A stretch of DNA of 64,000 nucleotides, from positions 1,599,744 to 1,663,743 of the forward strand of contig CAXAMN010022917.1 of NCBI GenBank assembly GCA_963970005.1, given 5' to 3'. The notes under the pieces are model-generated. The model did not search any database. It was not told where the DNA came from and saw only the letters and a list, made by a program, of their open reading frames with translations. Made by a program: the position numbers and the translations under genes. Positions within the stretch are counted from its first letter, which is position 1. The number at the start of each line of letters is the position of its first letter. Shown one piece after another: positions 49,003 to 60,283 of this stretch. The DNA is from Durusdinium trenchii (taxonomy: Eukaryota > Sar > Dinophyceae > Suessiales > Symbiodiniaceae).

Positions 49003-49804
49003 CTCAGTTCTATCATTGAGACGTTTATTGACAATAATCATCATAGATGGCCCTTCGTGAAGAGGCTTCAAACATGCAATGATGGTCAAAGCAATCTGTC
49101 AAGACCTGCCATGACAGCAAAATTCATGTTCAGCAGCTTCTGCCCCATATCAGTCCGGCAAGATTCTCCGCATGCACTACTCAGTTCTATCATTGAGACG
49201 TTGTTAAATAGTTGCTCATCCTGAGGCCCTCTGACGCAAAAATGCCAAGAATGAGTCAAGTGCAGTGTATGAGTGTGCAAGGCCAAGGGTTCTGACACCG
49301 GTCCCGGTAAGACCATCCGACAAGGGCACAAAGAAGACACCGTCACCATGACATGCCAGCTCCTGCTGTGCAACGACACTGTCATTGCACTCACCACCAT
49401 CACCATAGAATTACCATGTGCAAACCAGAATGCCAGCAATTCCTCATGTGTGGATGCTGAAGCTGCATTCAGCAAGTCAGCATGCTTCTCTGGACCTGGC
49501 TTACCCTGCCCGGATTCTAGATACTCACTTCCCAAGACCAAATCAATAAAATCAATCAAGCCCCAAGCGACTTTCTCGCCGGCCCTCATCAGTTTGACTA
49601 AAAGTGTCAGCACAGCATTCCATGCTCAGCTCTATCATTGAGACGTTGTCATCAATACTCATCATCGAAGGCCTTTCTTCACGCAAAGGTGGACAAAGCA
49701 GTCCGCCAGCAACACCATTCATGTTGAGTGCTCAGCAGCTTCCGCCCCATGTCAGTCCGGCAATGTTCTCAGCATAAGAAGCTCAGTTCTATCATTGAGA
49801 CGTT
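49003..49804. repeat. Four-copy interspersed repeat around ctcagttctatcattgagac
   Basis: The 23-bp core starting ctcagttctatcattgagac occurs at 49003-49025, 49180-49202, 49625-49647 (one change) and 49782-49804. Copies two and four share about 100 bp, including cagcagcttc.gccccat.tc and agtccggcaa upstream and ttgttaaata.ttgctcatc downstream. Spacing is irregular (177, 445 and 157 bp). Confidence 0.8.
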
Positions 49805-51469
49805 GTTAAATACTTGCTCATCACATCAGGGCATGTCACAACATGGCTCCAACATGTTCCTTCAGGAATCTCACTCATGCAACATGGCTTTGCCCCTCAA
49901 ATCTTTGGTCAAGATCGATCTGCAGATTTCACTTGGGGCTTTGCAGCACAGCCGTCCATGGATCAGTGACACGATCGTTCCGTCTCCTCCTCCATTAGTG
50001 CCTGCCAAGACAATGAGAATCAGAATGCAGCGTGCAAGGAGTGCGAATGATGCAGCAACATTTACAGTAAAGAAAACTTGGCTACTCAACCCAGTGCTCT
50101 GACGCATATAATGTGTTTCAACCAGCTTGTTATCAACCTACCATAACAGTGGTGGCACGCTCCAACATGGTCCACTGATCGCCTCTTTCCAGAGTTCGAT
50201 GGCGACAACTTGAAGCCGCATCTGGTAGCCCTGCAATGCTTTGTGCCTGGGACCACTGCGGGGTCAGAAACAAAAAGGATAAAGAAAGACACCATCCAAC
50301 AAGAGTGGATCCTTCTTGCAGTTCCACTAGACCTCTGAAGCATGTGAGCTTGACTGGTTACAAGTCACCATGATTCACAGTCTCGAGCTTTAGATACCGC
50401 GTGGATGCTCGCTTTCTCTCACCTGCGACTCCCGTCGCTTTCGACCGCTGTACCACACCCGCGACTCCCGTCGCTGACTCTCTGTCGCGAGACGCTGGGC
50501 ATCCACTGGGTCTCCACGGCAGATTCGAAGCTCCACGAAGGGCGTCCACCGTCCTGGCCGTCTGAGGAGTCCGCCGAGGGAGGCTTCGACCGGAGAGTCG
50601 GCCGGGTGAGGAAGGGCGTTACGCCAGGACCGATGCCAGGTGAAGAAGTGGAGGCCAGGTTTCTTACGCCTAGAAGTGGAACGAATCTTGGACGACCTGA
50701 ATGTTTTGTTGCCTGTTGCATGCAGCACCAATTTGAAGAATATCTTCAAGAATCTGCAAGAAAAAAACAACTTCGACCTTTTCTATAGCTTAATTTATAG
50801 ATCATATAATCATCCTGCATTATACAAAAGCGCACAGAAGGTGTTACATGATTGAAACATTCCATATTTTTTCTGATCTCTGTGAAGATGATGTACATCC
50901 GAAAGTCATGTTCGAGCGCTCGCTTCTTGAGCGCTCGCTGAAAACAGCCCGCCTCCTTCGGGGAAGCCCTCCTTCAAGCAGCTGAACAATTTGGCTGGAA
51001 TGATGGACAACAAATCATTCAAGCTGTAACATCAGTGCTGATAAAGATTCAATCAACCAAACCAACACAATTTGTATGAAAGCGATCCGGACTCCTGATA
51101 GGAAAAAGAAGGTTCTTAAAACGATCGACAACCGAACTTTAAAAAACTGCTAGTACTGTATATTATTAATGTATTTCATTATGTACATAACAACGTTGAG
51201 AGGACAGAAAGGAGTGATCTATCAAGATGTACCGATGGACCGCACCTTCAGGGCGCTTCCGAGCAAGTGGTTCCACCAGCGCCTGACCGGGCCAGAGCGC
51301 TACAACTACTCCGCATCTGGCGCTCTAGCGACAAAGCTGTCTAAAGCAATTCCATGGGATCATTTTGCAGTGAGGCAAGGCTGTCCGAGTGTCTTGTCCG
51401 AAGCGAGGAAAAAAAGCATCAAAAGCGTCAAAGCACAAAAAAGCTGTGAAAACGCCCAACTCTCTAGAA

Positions 51470-51535
51470 CCTACTAGGTTAGAGGCCATCGCTAGTAGGT
51501 TGGAGGCCATTGCTACTAGTAGCAAGAAGCTGCTA
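51470..51535. repeat. CTACTAGTAG-family cluster with GTAGGTTGGAGGCCATT
   Basis: It contains 'ctagtaggttggaggccatt' and 'gctactagtagcaagaag'. The flanks tctctagaac and tctcaagaac, just outside the cluster, differ by one base and could be a worn target duplication, but this is weak. Confidence 0.7.
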
Positions 51536-53315
51536 GTTGATTTCTCAAGAACAACTGCCACAATCAGCTCCTGTGGCTCTTGCGGCTGCAGAGGACCTTG
51601 GAGTTCACACCTGGCTAAACTGCTTTTGGAAACCGAAGCTCCGCGCTACACAGAGCAGTCAGCTGCCATCTGGCGCTCATGGAGTGAAATCTGGATTCCT
51701 CGGCCGACCCTAGCACCAGGAAGGAAGAAGTTACTAATCAAGTTGGATCATGATGAGAAGTCATTTTGTAACGTGTACTGTATGTGTTCACTTGATCGAA
51801 AAAATATAGCAGTAATAAATAAAATTGCACCCCCACCACTGTCTTGTCGTGTAATCCTTTGCAAGAACCCACAAACTCAGTGATCCAATGCTGGTGCCCC
51901 CCAAGCAGTGGCTTGCGACAGAACACCCCAGCAGAATCTGCGGACGTGTGGGTTGTCTGGGACTATGGTTGAAGTCAAGCCCCCCCATCAAAAGAAAGCA
52001 AGAAGCAAAGATCCCTACCTGGAAGGTATTTTTGGGGTTTGGGGAGGGAGGTTCTTGGGCCTCGACCCAGCGACATGTAGCTCACCCTTCTACAATACCA
52101 ATCGAAAATGCACAGCCCAGCGCCCAGCTGGCCCAGCTGTCCCGCCTGTTGCAGGCATCTCCATCACCACACTGGGAGCAGCGAGCTTCCACGGTCCCCT
52201 CCGGTCGACGGAACTGCAAGGGATCCTGGCCGACGTGCCCTTCTTTCGCATGAAAGACCAGAATGTCGTCCTTTATCCTGAAGCAATGGATGCAAACTAT
52301 GAAATTATGCTGATTATCTTTATAACGGCATAACAAGAGGAGCAGGTGACTCTCCGCCCGCTATGTTTTCGGGCCTCGGCGAAGAGGTTCGCTTCTTTGC
52401 CTGCGCTGGATGGCCGACCGACTCGAGGCTTGATGAAGGCCATTGTCTAAAACGATGTCTACAACCAACCCACTCATTCAGTGGGAATAATGATGTCCAG
52501 CCCACTGATGTCTACATGTTGTCTACGAGATGTTTATACAACCTGAGTCATGGCCGACCACTGATTCAATGGAAAATCTCTTCCAAGGTCGCCCAGATTC
52601 ACCGAGGCACCCTGCCTTGCGGAGTTGGTTTGGAGTTCCGCCGCCCCAACAAGGCGACATGGGGCTTCAGCCTCAAGCAAATGTGCCAATGCCAACCAGA
52701 GGCATGACTGGACAGCTCCCCATCGTTGATTGCACCTATAGGTCACTATAGGACAACCACCGTTTGGCACTCTCTCCTTGTTTTTGAACTACCCCCTTTT
52801 TTTCGGGGGCCCGCAGGCATCCAGGCGGCCACTGTAGCTTCCCCTTTCCCGCCACGTCGACCCGGGCGCCGGGCGAGCGGCGCCGGTCGCGGCGCGGCGG
52901 AAGGTGTTCTTCCAGGCCCTGCGGTCGCGGCGCGGCGCTGGACGAACCGACGAACGCTCACGGGTCGGACCGAAGTGGGGGTGGGGGGGGGGTCCTGGGG
53001 TCCTGGCTCGCTGCTCCGAATGGGTTGGGGGTGGTGACTTGATGGTGGTGGTAAATCATAGTAAGTTACAGCAAGTCAACTATTCGGTGTTGTGCCGTTC
53101 CAAGTTGAACTGATTGTGGTGGATTCGTCTGACAGTATCTTGCAGTTGACCAAGGGTTTCTCAGCAGGATGGTGTTGTCAACCACGCATGGATCTTGCTG
53201 CTGAAACTGAATGGGCGGCAAAGCTACGCAGGCCCGGCCCAGCATCACACTCGGATGCCCTTTTTCCGGCGACAGAAATGCTATGAAATGCTCGAACACT
53301 GCGAGCGTCCGGTCC

Positions 53316-53867
53316 TCACGTCATCTTTAGATTGACCTCCACCCCTCTCATCCGCAAGAACTGAAGCATCCGTGCGTCCGAGGGTGAGGGCGTGCGATGA
53401 TACCTTCGTACGACCCGCGCTTCCTTGGCTCGGCCGTAGAGCAGCTCGGCACAGGCCTTGGGCGCCAAGACGGCCGGAACCGAGAGAGGTCGATAGGGGT
53501 CCTCCGATGCCATCTCAAAGTCATCATCAAAGACATCCTCGTTGTCGACCACCACCAGCCCAACTGCACCGGAGGACTCGGCACGGCGTGCCATGGCCTC
53601 GAACTCTTCCTCTCCACGCTTGGCCACCACAATTTTTCCACTGGCGTCCCTCCACGTTCTGCTCCCGTTGGCATTTCGTTCATCGAAGAGCAAGGGTGCT
53701 TCGCAAAGGACACCAACCTCCAACTTCTTGCGTTTCAGCAGCCTCTCTGACCAGTCGGCATGAACACAGGCCACAGGCTCCTGGTTCTGAAGCTCCAAGT
53801 AGTCGCAGGTCTTCAACGCAGCCACGGTGGGTGGCTTCGTCCCATCGTCCGAGGCCTCAAACACCAT
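53316..53867 (-). CDS. PA (protease-associated) domain protein, 183-codon open frame
   Basis: The frame contains a PA-like fold signature. GKIVVAKRG at residues 77-85 corresponds to the G-K-I-V-L-x-x-R-G strand. An Ala-rich helix (FEAMARRAESSGA) leads into GLVVVDNED at 103-111, and the VPAV block near 130 corresponds to the I-P segment. PA domains are substrate- or partner-binding inserts in proteases, sorting receptors and ubiquitin ligases; no catalytic domain is attached here. The N-terminal 70 residues and the C-terminal RMRGVEVNLK tail are unfamiliar. The frame is open upstream of the ATG back to a stop near 53898, with an AG just after it, so this may be the last exon of a larger gene. 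Confidence 0.55.
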   Translation of the reverse strand: MVFEASDDGTKPPTVAALKTCDYLELQNQEPVACVHADWSERLLKRKKLEVGVLCEAPLLFDERNANGSRTWRDASGKIVVAKRGEEEFEAMARRAESSGAVGLVVVDNEDVFDDDFEMASEDPYRPLSVPAVLAPKACAELLYGRAKEARVVRRYHRTPSPSDARMLQFLRMRGVEVNLKMT

Positions 53868-56005
53868 CCGATGGGCTCCTACGGGTGCTCCCCTTTGAGC
53901 CTAAAGCGTGCTAGCCCGGGAAGCACGCTGCCACCAGTTGGTGCAAGAGAGGAAGATCAACTTTGCAAATCAATGGGTGAATCCCAGTGGATAATGTTTG
54001 GGATACCATGATATCTGTCTGGGCCTCCAAAACAAGGAAGCAAGCAAGAGTTGCCTGGATGTTACCCCTTCTTGAACGGATAAAATGAAAAACCAATTCT
54101 ACAAGTGTTTTTGCAGAACCTGAGAACTCGGGGCCTGGAGAAAGGCCCCCAGCCACCGACGCCTCGCTCACCGCCATGGACCGGACGCCTTGGGCCAGTC
54201 ACCTGGCACAGCGCGACAGCGCGACCAAAAAGGCGGTCGTGGGAGGACCAAAAAAAGGTGGTCATTGCAGTGGGCCTTGGCCTCAAGAAGCAGGAAACAG
54301 GTCAAAATCGTTTCGTTTCTAGCTGATCTTACTGTTGGCTTGGGTACCTTGTCTGCAACATGTGTGCCACAGTTGCCGTGAGGTTTCGTCTTCCAAAGAA
54401 ATGTCACACTCATCCGACAAGGGACGCCCACGTTGTCGACCTCATGTCGCCTCATGGCTCATGGCATGAGGCCCCCCCGAGGTCACTTGATGAATGGGGT
54501 TGAAAGAAGTACCTTATTGCCATGAGATCCGATGATCCAAGGGACCCTTGTTGACATGATCAAACAAACGAAACGCAAAGGGTTCCTCTCGACACGCAAA
54601 GGGTTGCCATGTTGCCGCCAAAGGCTCATGGAACGTAGGATTCTAGGCTGATCACTATGATGTTCATGTACCGTACTATGTTTTGAATAGTCGAGTCGCA
54701 ATTCACCATTCACCATTTCATGCAACCAGCAATGCATCAGCCTCAAGTGGCCAGCGAATCACTGCAAATGGTCTTGGTTCCGATTTGTTGTAGTCGGTTT
54801 GGGTCTCCTGATGGAGATGCTGAAGCCAAAGATGCCATCGTCGATTCAAAAAACATGTTGCAGGGGTCACTAAAATGCATTGCTTATGCATGTCTTCTGG
54901 TTGGAAATGATGCTTCACAGTGGGTCATGGGGGGTACTGTGTCATGTTTCCATCTGGTAGTAGGACTCAGGTTCAGACTAATAATCCAACGGTTTCAACT
55001 CTGAGCTGCCAGAATACAATCAAAATATGTCCTCCCGCAACACTTCACCAACACCGAACACCCAATTTTCCCAATGCACTGTTTTGATGTGACTTGTGCA
55101 CATGCTGAAGCTAAATTACTCGCTGCGGCCTGAAGTAAATTGAAAATTGTGATTCACTTCTCACAATGTACAAGTACAAACAATTTTGAAGCACACATCA
55201 TTGAGCGTTGCTCGTGCGGAGCTGGATTTTGACATCTAATGCGAGCTCAGGGAGATCTCAACCAGCTCCCTCAACCAGCTCTTGGAATTGGTGTCGCACT
55301 GCCTGGCCAATCCAGTCGACCAAGGCGTTTCTCACATGTCGGTCTACCTGCTGAAAGCCCACCGAGCGCTGGATAGCCGACTTCCTCAGATGCGACCGGC
55401 TTGAATCCAGTATCCCAAGGAGTGCGTTATCTTGCGGTCCAGCGCTTGACCCGAAACATGTGGCCCTGGCGCTCATCCAACTCTAGAGTTCCCACTATAC
55501 TGAAATGCAAGTCTGCTTTTACATCTGTATTTTACAGGATCAGCTCGGATTTCCTAACTAACCCTGTCTAGCCGTTAAGCACCTTTTACTCTACCCTTGA
55601 GAGTACACGCTACGGGGTCCATGGGGATGAGGTGAATTTCAACACCCCCCTTTACAAGGAGCTACCCGTAGGGAAAATCTCGGGAGGCTCAAATTCTAGC
55701 GACGAAGGAATCATATTAGAAATCCCTCATCAAGCTCGTGCATGCACTATACAAGGAGAACGTAGCTACCCTAATGTACAACCTACCGGCTCACTTGGCA
55801 TGTAGTTATACATGCTAGACCCAGTTCTAGATAGAGCATTGATTAAAAGTTCACTCTCCGACTAAGGCAATCCTTTTAGGGATGCGTTATCGCGTGAGAC
55901 AACATGGTGAAACATCATCTCACTGCGGGTCAGAAGGTGATCCCCATCTCAACACTCATAGGCTGTATGGCATACCAGTTATGGTAGCTGTTCAACATAT
56001 GCATT
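53868..56005. other. No gene recognised; downstream flank of the KptA unit
   Basis: A 72-codon minus-strand frame at 55258-55476 (SVGFQQVDRHVRNALVDWIG) looks protein-like but is unidentified. The right part (about 55500-56000) is non-coding in appearance and lies where a 3' terminal repeat of a minus-strand retroelement could be. I could not find a second copy of it inside the window. Confidence 0.4.
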
Positions 56006-57691
56006 TCAATAATGCCTGTAACCAAATCGCTCTGTATCATCCTGCCAACCTTGTTCCATCCATTGACGAAGTTCCATATGATTGGGCCAATAGTTGTCGG
56101 CCCATGGATCTGTGCGCTGCCATTGTACCCCTGGAAAGTCAAAAGGTTCCAACGGTCGCTCATCTGTACCTCGCATCGTAGGCTGCCCAGTTACGGGAGC
56201 ATGCGATGACGATGATGATGATGGAGCCCCTGAGGGTAACGGTGGCGGCGGCACATTGCACAAATGCCATGGTCGTGCCTCATATGGACCTTCTCAAACA
56301 TGTCCTTGTTGCTTGCCTTTGCCCTTTCCCTTTACGGAAGGTTGCAACCGGTTGCAAAGATCGGCAAGCGGCGGCGGCTTCGGCGTCAGGTTGAAGTCCG
56401 CTGGCCTGGTGTGAACTGGAACGCCGCTGGATGAATTGGGTGGAACCTTCGGCGGCGGTGGCCTCTGCTGGATTGGTTGCCGTTTTGGTGGCGGCGATAA
56501 ACCAGTCATTGGTGGATGAGCTGGCGCCGGAAGTGGAGGTGGTGATACAGGAGCTTGTTTCATTGGCAGCGGTGGTGGATAGTTCGGTGGCTTTGGGATT
56601 TGACTGGCGGTGGCGTGTGCAGTGGCGGACCAAGGAGGTCCTTTGGGACGTTGCCTCTTCTGGGCGCCCTGTCCTCAGGGAGGAAAGACATCGCACGGCC
56701 TCCCTTTTGCGGGAGCTGTAGATCCTTCTGTGGTGGAACCGCTTCGGCCTTTGCCCTTGGGAGCAACATTCTGTTCTGCGTTGACATTCCGTTTAGGGAA
56801 GTCTTCCTTTGGAGACGCTGATTCTTGAGCAGGAGGTTGCGGTGGCCTGTACACCGACGACGTATGCATCCCAGTTACGGGAGCTGGTGGTTTCGGCACA
56901 CCAGGCGGAGGAATCCTATCATCAGTCCATGCTGCGAAGCGGCCAGATTGGTCTCGATCTTCTTTCTTCCTCCACTGTAATCTTGGTCTTTTATCAGCAT
57001 CATCAACGCCTTCATTGTAAGACTGCGGACGCTTTCGTGTCAATGGCGGCCTATTTACAGGCGCCTGAGGAGATGGAGAATCTCGCTGACCGAATTCCAG
57101 CAATAGCTGTTCCAATCGCAAAACTTCATACGAAGTCATATCCTGACCGCAATCCGCAAATTTTGGAATAGGCGTTGCCATGCGCTGTTCAATGTTCATA
57201 AATCCCATTTGCCCAATCGACTGCCCGCGGTCTCGCTCCTGCATATTTGCTGACTGCTGGGCATTCCGCTGGTATTGCAAATTGGCAAAATGTTCATTCT
57301 GTTCCGCAAATTCACTCAAAATCTTGTAAAAAATGCCCATCGTGTCTCCACGAGGTATGCGGATGCAATGAATATCACCGTAGATGTCGTCCGTGGGAAT
57401 GAAACCCTGGATCTTGAGCTCGTCTCGGCTGTTGCCAATTACGGCAGCGAATTGTCGAAGGGACAAAAATTCACGACGATAGCTAATGAGAAAATTCTCA
57501 TCGAGCCCTTGCTTGAAACAGGTATGAAGATTGTCGACGCCGCATCGAATGTACGCGAGCTTGGCAAGGTCGACCCTATCCTGTCGGTCCAAATCGCTGA
57601 CAACTGATTTCCCTTTTGATCGCTGTTTGGCAGATCGAGAAGGCGCTGGCAGTTGCAGCGACGCAAACAAGTCTTCCTGCAGCTGCATCAA
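56006..57691 (-). pseudogene. KptA unit: C-terminal segment, proline-rich
   Basis: One frame runs the whole way, broken only by TGA at 56675-56677 and TGA at 56294-56296. The first 180 residues look globular and charged (ISYRREFLSLRQFAAVIGNS, then GDTMGIFYKILSEFAEQNEH). A long proline-rich region follows (RIPPPGVPKPPAPVTG, then PPPKVPPNSSSG) with a GKGKGKQQ stretch, and the frame ends with a Trp-rich tail (WMEQGWQDDTERFGYRHY). In both places the reading resumes smoothly after TGA, and a CGA to TGA change would explain each. No known domain is recognised. Confidence 0.6.
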
Positions 57692-58224
57692 ATGCAGTGC
57701 GTCCCTCTCCGGTTAAGGAGGTGGCGAAGACATCGTCGCGGTTGGACCGATCATAAACATTTTCATACCCAGCTTGCAATGCTCGGCGAAGACGGCCTCG
57801 TGCAGAAAGGATAATTTGACTATCAACCGAGGGACCACGAGCAGGAGGACGACCTGGTTGCATGTCTTGTCCGGCAATGCTGTCAAGCATGCTGGTGGAT
57901 GTCATATTGGTGGGAACACCCCCCTGCTGTTGCACCGTCTTCGAATTTGGAAATAGGACCATCAGTTGAACCACCCTGAAAGACTGCTCCGCACCTGTGA
58001 CATGATGCCATTCCTGCTAAGGAAAGGGTTGCGCACTTGTCGCAGCTGAATGTGCGGAGGTGGAGGAGGAAGTACCCGCTCTCGATTCGAGGGACTGCGG
58101 TATCGTGGCTGGCCTCCATGGTCTCTTTCTTGATGGCGCTGCTGGCAGCTGTACGCTCCTCAGGTGTCGTTTCATTGATGCCTCCCAACACGGTACGCGC
58201 TTCTGAAATTTCACCCGGGATCAA
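57576..58224 (-). pseudogene. KptA unit: zinc-ribbon-like linker, frame-shifted
   Basis: Two overlapping frames carry the reading onward from the KptA domain. The first (57883-58224) has a C-x2-C...C-x2-C pattern, CDKCATLSLAGMASCHRCGAVF reduced to its cysteines, which could bind one zinc. The second (57576-57974) reads RGRLRRALQAGYENVYDRSN before the unit shifts frame again near 57735. Frame changes at about 58225 and 57735 leave no single open frame. An intron could hide at either point, but the neighbouring in-frame stops favour decay. Confidence 0.5.
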
Positions 58225-59486
58225 ACTGACGTCGTCCTGTTGAGCCCAACCTCAATGTTTGCTGGATCAATAGCTTGTGGCCTTGAGTAGAACACTTCAG
58301 GCTCCGCATTTACGCGGGCGCGTGTAGCGAACAAGATACACGCGTTGGGAACACGATGACTTGTAATCATTGCATTCGAGTTCGTCAAGAATAGGTCAAC
58401 GCCCGCCTCGATGATTTCTGCTGTAGAGAAACAAATTTCGACGGGACGATTTGCACGGACACCTGACATCGCCTTCTGGTCTCCCAGAGGTAGTATGGAG
58501 AAAAAGGAGTTACCCTTGCTCTTGGGTCCGCCGGCTCCTCCTCCAGGAAGTAGTCCGTTTGCAATGATAGATCGCGCCGCCTCCTCGTGCGTCCTGTGGT
58601 ACAGTCGAGGAGGGATATCGCGGTTGCCATGAGCCGTGAGTCGTCGATTGTATCGGTGGGCATGGTCTGGTCGGCAATAAATTATTGTTGCTAGAACTTC
58701 GTTTGATCGTGTCTCCAACACGTCATCCGTGTGGCCCTGTCCACATCGGACCTTGACCGGCGCCGCCCAGAGCTCCAGCTCTTCGTTGATCTTTGAATCA
58801 TATACGCATAGAAATTCAACGCGATCTTTCTCATCATAAATCGCCATTGAAATTAACTCATAAAGATTGATGCGATCTGCATAGTCGGGAAACTTGTTCT
58901 TCGCAAGCGGCAATAACTTGTACACAGGAAGGTAACAAGCGGGATCATAGATCGAGACATCCCTCACGTGTCCCCTCAGCAATCCAGAAATCCCTCTACG
59001 GATGTGTTTGGGCCACGAACAATCCCACTCCGACGGAAAGCCGTGATTGTCTTCATACTCATAGTAGTACCTGTGTCCTGTGATGTGGTACAGAGTATAT
59101 TGCTTTGCGTTTCGTCCCAAATCTTCTTCAAGAAATTGAATATTTCCATTGCCGATGGCCTTCAAAAGGTGATCCGGGTAAGGAGACTTGCCAAGGACCT
59201 CTTCGATTTCAACCTGCATGTTTTTGTACTCAGGGTCGGGCTTGATCTCACGAATGAGTCTACCCTTCCCCTATCCGGAAAACTTCAGGTCGGAATCGTC
59301 GACGCCCTCCGGTTGCAGGAAGCTCCCCGTTACGGGAGCCTGTGCAGGTGTGCCCTGCCCCTGTCCTTTTCCCCTCAAGCGAGGTAAAGGTGGCCTTGAT
59401 GCGGAAGATGTCGACTGACCTGGAACAGGATCGTTGCTTGCCTCAGGGGCCATTTGGGCGTCTGCCTCATCACCTTCATTGGCCAT
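58221..59486 (-). pseudogene. KptA unit: Tpt1/KptA-type RNA 2'-phosphotransferase domain
   Basis: Tpt1/KptA enzymes remove a 2'-phosphate from spliced RNA using NAD+. Counted from the Met at 59219, LRGH at 81-84 lies where the family has Leu-Arg-His; INLYELISMAIYDEKDRVEF (117-136) matches the segment ending K-x-R-F; KVRCGQGHTDDV (156-167) matches the R-A-x-Q-G-H-S motif; LYHRT (206-210) matches the Y-H-G-T of the ADP-ribosyltransferase-like lobe; SGVRANRPVEI (252-262) and LTNSNAMITSHRVP (278-291) match the C-terminal NAD-binding blocks. Three of the four catalytic positions look filled (Arg82, Arg158, Arg255); the His is shifted by one. The same frame extends upstream through a TAG at 59271-59273 into a linker with APVTG and GKGQGQG. 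A real enzyme would need that stop repaired. Confidence 0.8.
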
Positions 59487-60283
59487 GGCTTCACTACCTG
59501 GGCCTCAATTTCCATCATACGTTGATCTGGTTCTGGTTTTGATGGCAAGGCATTTACGCCTACGGAGGTTGTGGCAAGCCCAGGTACTGCATCATCGGTC
59601 CCCATATTGCTATCCGGAACAGCAGCGCTCTCCTCACTCTCTTCCACTTTCGGCTCGACATTTACGTCGGCTGCGGTGCCTTCGATCATCTCTTCGTCCA
59701 AGGCGGCCTGCTCTTCCGGGAGCTCCACGAGGGGAATGATGTTGACATATTGTAGCACATCTTGTGGGTCTTCGCCTTCCAGGTTAACAGAGGCTCGCAG
59801 TTCGTCGACGGACACGTCGTTGGATTCAAAAGGGCTAAATGCCTGAATCTCTTCAATTGTGAACTGTCTGCTTTGACCCGCGGTGTGCTGAAATCTCGCC
59901 ATACGCAGCTCCGCAAAATCGTTGATGAGCTGCAAATACGATTCGGGGACCTTGACGGTTTCGCCGGTTTCCCAACTGTAACGAAACCGTTTCACCCTGT
60001 TCAGTGCGGCAATTGCCTCTCGGGAAGCTTCAACGACATTTGCGTGGTACGACAACTTCACGAGGGAGACGAGGTAGCTTACAAATCGATCAATGTTTTC
60101 TTGCGTCTTCCTCAAGCGCCAATTGCCCACGCGGTCGGACTGAAAGCTAAGGTTGTCGGGTTGAAACCGATGAATACCAAGGTCCTCAATCACAGCATTG
60201 ATTTCCGCCCAAAATTCATCTATATACACAGTCGGGCAATTCATACAAATACGAAGAAATACCGCAAATGCAACAAAGCTCAT
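59375..60283 (-). pseudogene. KptA unit: acidic middle segment, frame-shifted
   Basis: The frame from about 60260 down to about 59495 reads as a soluble helical protein (CPTVYIDEFWAEINAVIEDL, later VKLSYHANVVEASREAIAAL) followed by a strongly acidic stretch (VEPKVEESEESAAVPDSN). Its continuation is in another frame after about 59490, where MANEGDEADAQMAPEASND carries on the same character. No family is recognised. It lies between the N-terminal segment and the KptA domain and is best read as part of one decayed multi-domain coding unit. Confidence 0.5.

Larger units (their letters stand above)
47918..53315. other. No gene recognised; repeat-bearing
   Basis: The stretch holds the dispersed repeat series at 49003-49804, short inexact repeats of 'gcgactcccgtcgct' near 50425-50475, and a CTACTAGTAG cluster at about 51470-51535. 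Some minus-strand segments read smoothly (52100-52310, with FRIKDDILVFHAKEGHVGQD; 49880-50107, with a hydrophobic helix) but none matches a domain I know. Open frames on opposite strands overlap here and cannot both be real. Confidence 0.4.

Noticed and set aside
49086..49641. 175-codon minus and 122-codon plus frames
   Set aside because: They lie opposite each other over the interspersed repeat. Neither has a family match, so I describe the repeat instead.
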